A stretch of DNA of 6,504 nucleotides from the NCBI GenBank assembly GCA_013361975.1, contig JABFXB010000518.1:1-6504 (forward strand), given 5' to 3'. Made by a program: the position numbers and the translations under genes. The notes beneath the pieces were generated by a model. That model worked only from the letters and a program-made list of their open reading frames with translations, did no database searches and was not told the DNA's origin. This stretch comes from Dermatophilaceae bacterium. GTDB lineage: Bacteria; Actinomycetota; Actinomycetes; Actinomycetales; Dermatophilaceae. Below, piece after piece: positions 1 through 5,872 of this stretch (its first letter is position 1; the number at the start of each line of letters is the position of its first letter).

Positions 1-1
1 C

Positions 2-700
2 GTGCTCGCGACCGACGTGTCGGCCGAGCGGCCCGACGTGCTGCCGCCGTCCGCCGGCTACCTCGCGCTCGACGTGCGCAGCGACGACGCGTGGGCAGCG
101 GCGCTCGCTCACGTGCGCGGGACCTGGGGTGGGCTCGACCTGCTCGTCAACAACGCCGGCGTCGCCGCCGGGGGCCGCATCGACGTGGCGACGATGGACG
201 AGTGGCACTGGATCGTCGACATCAACCTGCTCGGCGTCGTGCGCGGCTGCCGCACCTTCACGCCGCTCCTCAAGCAGCAGCGCAGCGGCCACATCGTCAA
301 CACGGCCTCGCTCGCCGGGCTCGTGCACGCGCCCGGCATGTCCGCCTACAACACGGTCAAGGCCGGGGTCGTGGCGCTCAGCGAGACGCTTTCGCACGAG
401 CTCGCGCCGCACGGTGTCGCCGTCTCGGTCGTCTGCCCGTCGTTCTTCCGCACCAACCTCGGCGCCTCCTTCCAGGGCGCCGACACCGAGATGGAGGACG
501 CCGGCAAGAAGCTGGTGAGCGGCTCCAGACGATCGGCCGACGAGGTGGCAGCCGTCGTCATCCGTGGCATCGACGCCCGCAAGGACGTCATCATCACCGA
601 CCGTGACGGTCAGATCGCCTGGCGGGCAAAGCGATTCATGCGCCCCGCCTACACGGCGGTGATGAAGCGGGCGGCCCGGCGCGTCGCGCAGGGTCGCTGA
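2..700 (+). CDS. SDR family NAD(P)-dependent oxidoreductase, 5'-truncated by window edge
   Basis: Classical short-chain dehydrogenase/reductase, a cytoplasmic NAD(P)-dependent oxidoreductase of unknown substrate. Visible residues (1 = the codon at base 2): NNAG at 50-53, which supports the Rossmann core; the catalytic tetrad as N75 (DIN), S103 (NTAS), Y116 and K120 (YNTVK); and the post-active-site segment CPSFFRTN at 145-152, where the usual PG is PS. The N-terminal glycine-rich TGxxxGIG cofactor loop is absent because the reading frame enters from the left edge. VLATDV at the start looks like the second beta strand, so roughly 30-40 residues are missing and the GTG at base 2 is not the true start. 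An Asp at the end of that strand (D5) would favour NAD over NADP in this family; that is inference. The basic C-terminus (MKRAARR) is typical of an extended SDR tail. The gene ends 4 bp before the stop of the convergent minus-strand operon. Confidence 0.93.
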   Translation: MLATDVSAERPDVLPPSAGYLALDVRSDDAWAAALAHVRGTWGGLDLLVNNAGVAAGGRIDVATMDEWHWIVDINLLGVVRGCRTFTPLLKQQRSGHIVNTASLAGLVHAPGMSAYNTVKAGVVALSETLSHELAPHGVAVSVVCPSFFRTNLGASFQGADTEMEDAGKKLVSGSRRSADEVAAVVIRGIDARKDVIITDRDGQIAWRAKRFMRPAYTAVMKRAARRVAQGR

Positions 701-704
701 CCGG

Positions 705-1199
705 CTAGCGCTTCGTCGCCCGCCGGACGTCGACGTCGGACGGTGACCCCGCCCCGAGCACGCCCTCGAGACTCGCCCGCAGCAGCTGCGCGGCAGCAGC
801 CTCGTCGGCCGCGAACGTGCGGCTGAGGTCGGGGAACTCGTCCGCCTGCCAACCGAGCTCGATGAGTGCCCGGTGCTGCGCGTGCGTCAGGTCGGTGAGT
901 CCCTCGAACTCCGTGTCGGCGATGCACTCCAGCGCGACGACGTCGCCGAGCCGTCGGGCCTGGACGAAGACGTCGGGCACCGCCGCCGGGCGGGTCGGCG
1001 GGTGGCTGAAGACGCGACGCCACCCGTGCCCGGTCGCGTGAGCCCGATCTTGTTCTGCGGCATACGTTCTCGATGCCCGGGACTGCACGTGCACGGTGAG
1101 GGTCACCCACTCGTCGTCTGCGAGCGCGGCGAGGTCGGCCGCCACCCGAGCGGTCCAGGCCTCCCACGTCTCGTCGAGGGGGTCGAGCGGGTCGGTCAT
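705..1199 (-). CDS. TY-Chap/YbjN-like hypothetical protein, second gene of a coupled pair
   Basis: A 164-residue acidic soluble protein with no signal peptide or membrane segment. Residues 77-160 have the layout I associate with actinobacterial TY-Chap (type III secretion chaperone/YbjN-like fold) domains: a strand pair (DVFVQARR, then DVVALECIAD), a helix ending in LGW (residues 115-117), an FPDLSRTF segment, and a C-terminal helix with LLRASLEGVLG. This assignment comes from pattern memory and no function is claimed; members are thought to act as small chaperone-like or regulatory proteins. The start ATG (1199-1197) overlaps the thioesterase stop as ATGA. There is no good Shine-Dalgarno just upstream (GGTGGTG is too distant), so translation is probably coupled to the upstream gene. 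The larger open frame running upstream to 1610 is an out-of-frame extension inside the thioesterase and is not used here. The gene could equally be called a conserved hypothetical protein. Confidence 0.8.
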   Translation of the reverse strand: MTDPLDPLDETWEAWTARVAADLAALADDEWVTLTVHVQSRASRTYAAEQDRAHATGHGWRRVFSHPPTRPAAVPDVFVQARRLGDVVALECIADTEFEGLTDLTHAQHRALIELGWQADEFPDLSRTFAADEAAAAQLLRASLEGVLGAGSPSDVDVRRATKR

Positions 1200-1690
1200 G
1201 CCGGCACGGGCACCACCGCGGTCTCCATGAGGCGGCGGAGGTGGTCGGGGATCGGGGTGGAGCGACGGGTCGCGGCGTCGATCTCGACGTGCACCCAGTG
1301 TCCGAGCGCCTTGATGGCGGGGTCGGGTGCCACACCGCTCCTGGCGGTGCGCTCGGGGTCGACGAAGAGGCCCAGCTGGTAGGTGACGCTGCTCGTGCCG
1401 ATGCGCGTCACCCGGATGCCGACGACGAGCGGCGCCGGGAAGGCGACCTCGGCGTAGAAGGCGCAGCCAGACTCGGCGACCACACCCTGGGTCGCGTCGG
1501 TCAGCGGGTCGATGGCCACGTGGTCGGCCTGCCAGCCGTTGATGGCGGAGTCGAACAGCTCGTAGTAGACGGCGTTGTTGAGGTGGCCGTACATGTCGTT
1601 GTCCGACCACCGGGTCGTGACCCGCCGGTGGACCGGGAAGTCCGCGAGGGTCAGGTCTCTGGCGTCTCGCGGGTCGGGAGTGCCGGGCAT
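1196..1690 (-). CDS. Acyl-CoA thioesterase, hotdog fold (4HBT/FcbC-like)
   Basis: A 164-residue cytoplasmic thioesterase expected to hydrolyse an acyl-CoA thioester to free acid plus CoA; the substrate is not readable from sequence. The N-terminal active-site signature is RWSDNDMYGHLNN at residues 27-39. In it, D32 matches the catalytic aspartate of 4-hydroxybenzoyl-CoA thioesterase, and the GHxNN motif caps the central hotdog helix (VYYELFDSAINGW). Downstream come the alternating strands of the hotdog sheet (for example VGIRVTRIGTSSVTYQLGLFV and HWVHVEI). The ATG at 1690-1688 is preferred because AGGA sits 7 nt upstream and because the family normally begins about 20-25 residues before the RWxDxD motif. 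A start at 1837 would add about 49 residues without family character and run into the divergent ATPase gene. It is the first gene of a two-gene operon with the TY-Chap-like gene, which it overlaps by 4 bp. Confidence 0.92.
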   Translation of the reverse strand: MPGTPDPRDARDLTLADFPVHRRVTTRWSDNDMYGHLNNAVYYELFDSAINGWQADHVAIDPLTDATQGVVAESGCAFYAEVAFPAPLVVGIRVTRIGTSSVTYQLGLFVDPERTARSGVAPDPAIKALGHWVHVEIDAATRRSTPIPDHLRRLMETAVVPVPA

Positions 1691-1697
1691 GGCCCCA

Positions 1698-1701
1698 TCC
1701 T
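1698..1701 (-). promoter_or_regulatory. Shine-Dalgarno of the thioesterase gene
   Basis: Reading the minus strand, AGGA lies 7 nt before the ATG at 1690. It decides the start in favour of ATG 1690 over the in-frame ATG at 1837. A nearer ATG (1698-1696) is out of frame. Confidence 0.6.
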
Positions 1702-1745
1702 GCCCGACCCTGTGGACGAGCGCGGGCGGTGTCGGCGCCCGCACG

Positions 1746-1751
1746 TAGAGT
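1746..1751 (+). promoter_or_regulatory. Candidate -10 hexamer TAGAGT for a leaderless ATPase transcript
   Basis: TAGAGT fits the actinobacterial TAnnnT -10 pattern and ends 6 nt before the GTG at 1758, so the predicted transcription start would fall on or beside the start codon. No Shine-Dalgarno is correctly spaced for that GTG (AGAG directly abuts it), which fits leaderless translation. No convincing -35 is seen at 16-18 bp. It lies in the 67-bp divergent spacer 1691-1757, which must also hold the promoter of the minus-strand operon; I could not pick that one out. Confidence 0.4.
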
Positions 1752-1757
1752 TCAGAG

Positions 1758-4700
1758 GTGGCATGGAGCGTGGGGCGGGCGACGTGGGTCGGTGACGTCA
1801 CCGACCCCGACATCGCGCAGCAGGTCGGCACGCGCACCTTCGACCGTGGTCAGGCGTATGCCGCCGAGCGCCGGGTGCGCTCGCTCGCCACGCGGCCCGA
1901 CGGCCTGATGCTCCTCGGCACCATCGAGGGCAGCGGTTCCGGCGAGCACCAGACGACCTACCAGACGATCATCGAGGCGCGGCCGCACCCGAAGGGCCGC
2001 TCGCACCTGTGGAGCGGCCGGTGCAGCTGTCCGGTCGGCAGCGACTGCAAGCACGTCGTCGCGCTGATGCTGACGGCTCGCGACGTCGCGCACGGCGTGG
2101 CGCTCGGGCCGCCCGACGAGAACGAGGCGGTGGCCACCGACGCCGCTGTGGCTGTGCAGGCGGTCACCTCGCCCGGTGTCGCCGTGCCCCCGCACTGGGC
2201 CGACGTGCTCGGGCACATCCGGCCACGCCAGGTCGAGGCCGAGGCGGCGCCGACCCGCCCCGAGCCGCGCGGTGACCTCATGCCCGCTGGGGTCTTCGTC
2301 GACACCGTCTACCGAGACCAGCGCGGCCGTCGCGGCGTGCCCGAGCTGAGCTACGGCCTGCGCCCCACGCGCTGGACCCGCGCCGGCACGTGGCACCGCA
2401 CCCTGTCGTGGCACGACGCCCTGCCCCAGTGGCGCCCCGGCATCCGCTTCCTGCCCGAGCACGAGCGCATCATGGGCCGGCTGCACGACGTCGCCCGGCA
2501 CGGCTCGGGCGGCACCACCTACTTCTCCGCCACGCCTCCGCTCTCGCTCGACGCCAGCCCGGAGGTGTGGCCGCTGCTGCGCGAGGCGCGTGCCGCCGGC
2601 ATCGAGATCCTGCCCGGCGAGGGCGTCACCGGTCCGGTCCACCTCGTCGACGAGCCGGCCACGCTCGTGCTGCACGTCAGGCGGGCCGCCGACGGCACGG
2701 GCGACCTCGACCTCGACGTCGAGCTCGACGGGCTGCCACCCGAGGCGAACGGCGAGCGGCTCCTGCTCGGCGACCCGGTGCACGCCCTGGCCGTCGAGGG
2801 TGAGGACGGCGAGCTCACCTTCGTGCCGCTCGAGCAGGAGCTCGACCTCGGCCCGGCGGCCCTCGAGTCGGCGCTCGCCGGCCTGCGGGTTCCTGCCGAC
2901 GAGAGGGCCCGCTTCCTTCGCTCCGTCGTGCCGGGGCTGCGGCAGCGGCTCCGCATCCGTTCCGAGGTGCCTCTGCCCGCGCCCGAGCAGGCCGAGGCGG
3001 CAGCGCCCGAGCGGGTGACCGTGCACGTGCGCGTCGTCAGCGACGTGCCCGGCGAGGTGCGTCTCGACCTCGGCCACGCCTACGACGGGCGCCCACGGCC
3101 CTTCACGACGGCCCGGTTCGGCACCGTGGGCGGACGCGACCGCGACGCCGAGGCAGAGGCGGTGCGTGCCGCGACCTCGTTGCGCCAGGTGCCCGGTGCC
3201 CTGCGTTCCGACCTCGGTGGCCACCCCTACCTCGTGCCGCGGGTCGTGCTCACCGGCCTGCACGCCGCCCGCTTCGTCGGTGACACCCTCGCCGAGCTCG
3301 AGTCCGATGAGCACGTCACCGTCGAGGTCGACGGCGAGCTGCCGCCCTACGAGGAGGTCACCTCCGCACCCGTCGTGCGGCTCGGCACGGGGGAGCGGCA
3401 GGAGCCGCAGGAGCGGCAGGACGAGCGCGGCTCCGACCCCGGCGACTGGTTCGACCTGCACGTGTCGGTCGAGGTCGACGGCGAGGAGGTGCCGTTCGAG
3501 CCGCTCTTCGCGGCGATCGCCCGGGGCGACGAGATCATGCTCCTCGACTCCGGCTCGTTCTTCCGCCTCGACCGCCCCGAGCTGCTGCGGCTGCGCGACC
3601 TCATCGAGGAGGCCCGCGAGATCGCCGACCCCGAGACGGGCGAGCTGCGGCTCAGTGCCCACCATGCCGACCTCTGGGACGAGCTCGTCGCGCTCGGCGT
3701 CGTCGACGAGCAGAGCGCCCGGTGGGCGGCCAGCGTCGAGGCCCTCGGCTCGCTCGAGTCGGGGCCGGTCGCCGAGGTGCCGCCCGACCTCAGGGCGACC
3801 CTCCGGCCCTACCAGCTCGACGGGTTCCGCTGGCTCTCCCGCCTGTGGGACGCCCGCATCGGCGGCATCCTCGCCGACGACATGGGCCTCGGCAAGACGC
3901 TGCAGGTCATCGCGACGCTGGTGCGGGCCCACGACCGCGGCGAGCTCGGGTCTGTCACCGCCGACGCCCGCGGTCCGGTGCTCGTCGTCGCCCCCACGAG
4001 CGTCGTCGGCACGTGGATGGGCGAGCTCGAGACGTTCGCGCCGCACCTCGCGGCGGTCGCCGTCACCGCCACCGAGCGCAAGCGCGGGGTGGCGCTCGCC
4101 GACGTCGTCGCTGACGCCGAGGTCGTCATCACCTCGTATGCCGTCCTGCGCCTCGACGAGGACGCGTTCCGCGGCGTGCGGTGGGGTGGCGTCGTGCTCG
4201 ACGAGGCCCAGTTCGTCAAGAACCGCCAGGCCAAGACGCACGTCGCCGCGCGACGCCTCGGTGCGCCGTTCACCATCGCGGTCACCGGCACGCCTCTCGA
4301 GAACTCCCTCATGGACCTCTGGTCGTTGCTGTCGCTCACGGCCCCCGGCCTGTACCCGCGGCCCGACGTCTTCACGAAGAGCTACCGCAAGCCCATCGAG
4401 TCCGGTGAGCGACCCGAGCTGCTCGACCTGCTGCGCCGGCGCATCCGGCCGTTGATGCTCCGCCGCACCAAGGAGCAGGTCGCGATCGACCTGCCGCCCA
4501 AGCAGATCCAGGTCGTGGCGCTCGACCCGCACCCGGTGCACCGGCACATCTACGACCAGCACCTGCAGCGCGAGCGCCAGCGCGTGCTCGGCCTGCTCGA
4601 CGACCCTGACGCCAACCGCGTCGCGATCCTCGCGGCCCTCACCCGACTGCGCCAGCTCGCCCTCGACCCCGTGCTGGTCGACGACGTGCATGCCGGCAAG

Positions 4701-5216
4701 GGCACCCCGTCGAAGATCGAGTTCCTCGTCGACCAGCTGCGCGAGCTCGCCGCCGAGGGCCACCGGGCGCTCGTCTTCAGCCAGTTCACCGGCTTCCTGC
4801 GCATCGTCGAGAGCGCGCTCACCCGCGCGGGCATCGAGACCGCCTACCTCGACGGGTCGACGACCGACCGGCAGTCCGTCGTGCGCGGCTTCCGCGAGGG
4901 CGACGCGACGGCGTTCCTCATCAGCCTCAAGGCCGGTGGCTTCGGTCTCACGCTGACCGAGGCCGACTACGTCTACGTGCTCGACCCGTGGTGGAACCCT
5001 GCCGCCGAGGCGCAGGCCATCGACCGCGCGCACCGCATCGGCCAGAACCGCCCCGTCACCGTCTACCGCCTCGTGTCGGCCGCCACCATCGAGGAGAAGG
5101 TCGTCGCGCTGCAGGAGCGCAAGCGCGACCTCTTCCAGCGCGTCGTCGACGAGGGCGGTTCGCTCTCCGGTGCCATCACCGCCGACGACGTGCGCGACCT
5201 GCTCGGCGTGCCCTGA
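1758..5216 (+). CDS. SWIM zinc-finger SNF2/RapA-family DNA-dependent ATPase (DEAD/DEAH-like helicase)
   Basis: A 1152-residue SF2 ATPase of the SNF2 group, expected to translocate on double-stranded DNA and remodel protein-DNA or transcription complexes; its physiological role is unknown. Domains: a SWIM zinc finger CxCx5CxH (C89, C91, C97, H99) followed by HVVALML; a long middle region (about 190-665) typical of bacterial SWIM-SNF2 proteins, including DWFDLHVSVEVDG (563-575); then the helicase core. Motifs: LRPYQLDGF (682-690); Walker A DDMGLGKT (707-714); Ia VLVVAPTS (741-748); II DEAQ (815-818); III TGTPLENS (843-850); IV VFSQF (1006-1010); V KAGGFGLTLTEAD (1058-1070); VI QAIDRAHRIGQ (1086-1096). 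All catalytic motifs look intact, including the arginine-finger region. The start is GTG 1758 (leaderless type) or GTG 1770, with AGAGG 11 nt upstream of the latter; the next in-frame candidate would cut into the conserved N-terminus. An open frame covering nearly all of the gene on the opposite strand is a GC-bias shadow. A charged Gln/Glu/Arg-rich linker (about 546-562) separates two middle-region modules. Confidence 0.95.
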   Translation: MAWSVGRATWVGDVTDPDIAQQVGTRTFDRGQAYAAERRVRSLATRPDGLMLLGTIEGSGSGEHQTTYQTIIEARPHPKGRSHLWSGRCSCPVGSDCKHVVALMLTARDVAHGVALGPPDENEAVATDAAVAVQAVTSPGVAVPPHWADVLGHIRPRQVEAEAAPTRPEPRGDLMPAGVFVDTVYRDQRGRRGVPELSYGLRPTRWTRAGTWHRTLSWHDALPQWRPGIRFLPEHERIMGRLHDVARHGSGGTTYFSATPPLSLDASPEVWPLLREARAAGIEILPGEGVTGPVHLVDEPATLVLHVRRAADGTGDLDLDVELDGLPPEANGERLLLGDPVHALAVEGEDGELTFVPLEQELDLGPAALESALAGLRVPADERARFLRSVVPGLRQRLRIRSEVPLPAPEQAEAAAPERVTVHVRVVSDVPGEVRLDLGHAYDGRPRPFTTARFGTVGGRDRDAEAEAVRAATSLRQVPGALRSDLGGHPYLVPRVVLTGLHAARFVGDTLAELESDEHVTVEVDGELPPYEEVTSAPVVRLGTGERQEPQERQDERGSDPGDWFDLHVSVEVDGEEVPFEPLFAAIARGDEIMLLDSGSFFRLDRPELLRLRDLIEEAREIADPETGELRLSAHHADLWDELVALGVVDEQSARWAASVEALGSLESGPVAEVPPDLRATLRPYQLDGFRWLSRLWDARIGGILADDMGLGKTLQVIATLVRAHDRGELGSVTADARGPVLVVAPTSVVGTWMGELETFAPHLAAVAVTATERKRGVALADVVADAEVVITSYAVLRLDEDAFRGVRWGGVVLDEAQFVKNRQAKTHVAARRLGAPFTIAVTGTPLENSLMDLWSLLSLTAPGLYPRPDVFTKSYRKPIESGERPELLDLLRRRIRPLMLRRTKEQVAIDLPPKQIQVVALDPHPVHRHIYDQHLQRERQRVLGLLDDPDANRVAILAALTRLRQLALDPVLVDDVHAGKGTPSKIEFLVDQLRELAAEGHRALVFSQFTGFLRIVESALTRAGIETAYLDGSTTDRQSVVRGFREGDATAFLISLKAGGFGLTLTEADYVYVLDPWWNPAAEAQAIDRAHRIGQNRPVTVYRLVSAATIEEKVVALQERKRDLFQRVVDEGGSLSGAITADDVRDLLGVP

Positions 5217-5235
5217 TCCGGCGGCCAGCGAGCGT

Positions 5236-5240
5236 GGAGA
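5236..5240 (+). promoter_or_regulatory. Shine-Dalgarno of the UPF0303 gene
   Basis: GGAGA lies 8 nt before GTG 5249 and fixes that start over the in-frame GTG at 5234, which would itself overlap this element. The sequence GAGAAT also ends 6 nt before the GTG, so a weak leaderless promoter is an alternative reading. Confidence 0.55.
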
Positions 5241-5248
5241 ATGGGCAC

Positions 5249-5719
5249 GTGACCCAGAACTTCACCCCCGACGAGCTCGCCGCCCACGAGTCCGACCTCG
5301 TCTTCGACCGGTTCGACGACGACACCGCCTGGCGCCTCGGCGTCGCCCTGCGCGAGGCGGCGCTCGCGGCGGGACACCCCGTGGCGATCTCGATCCGCCG
5401 CAACGGTCAGCGCCTCTTCCACGCGGCCCTGCCCGGCGCGTCCGCCGACAACGACAGCTGGCTCGAGCGCAAGAGCGCGGTCGTCGACCGCTACGGCCAG
5501 TCGTCGCTGCGGGTCGGCGAGGGCTTTCGGGCGAGGGGCAGGTCGTTCGAGGACGACTCGCGCCTCGACCCCCGCACGTATGCCGCCCACGGCGGTGCCT
5601 TCCCGGTCAACGTGCGCGACGTCGGTTGCGTCGGCACGATCGCCGTTTCGGGCCTCCCGCAGGTCGAGGACCACCGCCTCGTCGTCGACGTGCTGCGCGA
5701 GTTCCTCGAGAACGGTTGA
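5249..5719 (+). CDS. UPF0303 / haem-degrading domain (HbpS/GlcG-like) protein
   Basis: A 156-residue cytoplasmic protein of the UPF0303 family, within the haem-degrading/HbpS-GlcG domain group. Some members bind or break down haem, or act as redox accessory proteins; the exact activity here is not shown. Family hallmarks in order: an N-terminal helix with FDRFDDDTAWRLG (19-31); a strand VAISIRRNGQRLFH (45-58); LPGASADNDSWLERK (61-75); the SSLRVGE turn (85-91); YAAHGGAFPVNV (111-122); and the C-terminal GTIAVSGLPQVEDH (129-142). Length matches the family. No signal peptide is seen, unlike secreted HbpS. The GTG start is supported by GGAGA at 8 nt spacing. It follows the ATPase by 32 bp on the same strand with no visible terminator, so co-transcription is likely. 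It precedes sodA, which would suit a role in haem or oxidative-stress handling; that link is inference from position only. Confidence 0.9.
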   Translation: MTQNFTPDELAAHESDLVFDRFDDDTAWRLGVALREAALAAGHPVAISIRRNGQRLFHAALPGASADNDSWLERKSAVVDRYGQSSLRVGEGFRARGRSFEDDSRLDPRTYAAHGGAFPVNVRDVGCVGTIAVSGLPQVEDHRLVVDVLREFLENG

Positions 5720-5731
5720 GCCGCAAGGATT

Positions 5732-5755
5732 TGACCTCAAGTGAGGTTGAAGTCA
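5732..5755. promoter_or_regulatory. SoxR/MerR-family-like operator dyad upstream of sodA
   Basis: A 24-bp imperfect inverted repeat: arms TGACCTCAA (5732-5740) and TTGAAGTCA (5747-5755) match at 8 of 9 positions around a 6-bp spacer GTGAGG. The inner 18 bp (5735-5752) agree at 14 of 18 positions with the E. coli soxS SoxR box CCTCAAGTTAACTTGAGG, as I remember it, with the same arm and spacer geometry. TTGACC at 5731-5736 could be a -35 overlapping the operator, as in MerR-family promoters. The -10 expected 19 bp on (5756-5761, GAGGTT) is poor. No regulator gene is in the window. It lies 12 bp after the UPF0303 stop and about 118 bp before the sodA start. Confidence 0.45.
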
Positions 5756-5767
5756 GAGGTTGGTCGA

Positions 5768-5784
5768 GTGGGTACGTGACCCAC
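5768..5784. repeat. Perfect inverted repeat in the sodA upstream region
   Basis: GTGGGT (5768-5773) and ACCCAC (5779-5784) are perfect complements around the 5-nt loop ACGTG. It could be a small operator or a hairpin in the 5' leader if transcription starts at the operator-linked promoter. There is no T-tract after it, so an intrinsic terminator for the upstream gene is unlikely. Confidence 0.4.
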
Positions 5785-5830
5785 AGCCCGCGCCCACGGA
5801 CACCCCTGTCGACGGCGGTTTGCCCCGGCA

Positions 5831-5836
5831 TAGAGT
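5831..5836 (+). promoter_or_regulatory. Candidate -10 hexamer TAGAGT for sodA
   Basis: TAGAGT is the same hexamer seen before the ATPase gene and fits TAnnnT. A start about 7 nt downstream (near 5843) would give a leader of about 30 nt containing the Shine-Dalgarno. No good -35 is visible at 16-18 bp, so an activator-assisted or alternative-sigma promoter is possible. Confidence 0.4.
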
Positions 5837-5860
5837 GGGCGGAGCCGGATGGTCTCCAGA

Positions 5861-5865
5861 AAGGA
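5861..5865 (+). promoter_or_regulatory. Strong Shine-Dalgarno of sodA
   Basis: AAGGA, within AGAAAGGAA, lies 7 nt before GTG 5873. It sets the start at 5873 and rules out the in-frame ATG at 5849, which would place the ribosome site inside the coding region and add eight residues foreign to the family. Confidence 0.8.
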
Positions 5866-5872
5866 ACGACAA

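Noticed and set aside
679..689. GCGC palindrome near the end of the SDR gene as a terminator stem
   Set aside because: Four-base stem inside coding sequence, no T-tract, explained by GC-rich codons.
3321..3485. An 18-bp exact in-frame repeat (3321-3338 and 3468-3485, both encoding VEVDGE) in the ATPase gene
   Set aside because: The second copy belongs to a segment typical of the family, the surrounding residues differ, and the shared codons are the most favoured ones in this genome; chance plus codon bias explains it better than a duplication.
3166..4455. A 429-codon plus-strand open frame inside the ATPase gene
   Set aside because: Ser/Arg/Pro/Thr-rich translation typical of a +1/+2 shadow of a GC-rich gene, with no domain.
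1752..5033. A 1093-codon open frame on the minus strand, antisense to nearly all of the SNF2 ATPase gene
   Set aside because: Long antisense frames are expected opposite a very GC-rich gene because G/C third positions remove stop codons from that frame. Its translation is low-complexity (rich in E, R, G, V, D, L) with no recognisable domain, whereas the plus strand has every SNF2 motif.
5841..5857. GGAGCC...GGTCTCC imperfect hairpin before the sodA ribosome site as a riboswitch-like element
   Set aside because: Short stem with a bulge and no conserved aptamer features; too weak to support.
5849..5872. ATG at 5849 as the sodA start
   Set aside because: It would put the strong AAGGA ribosome site inside the gene and add MVSRKERQ, which does not belong to the SOD N-terminus; GTG 5873 gives the standard AYTLPDLDY start.
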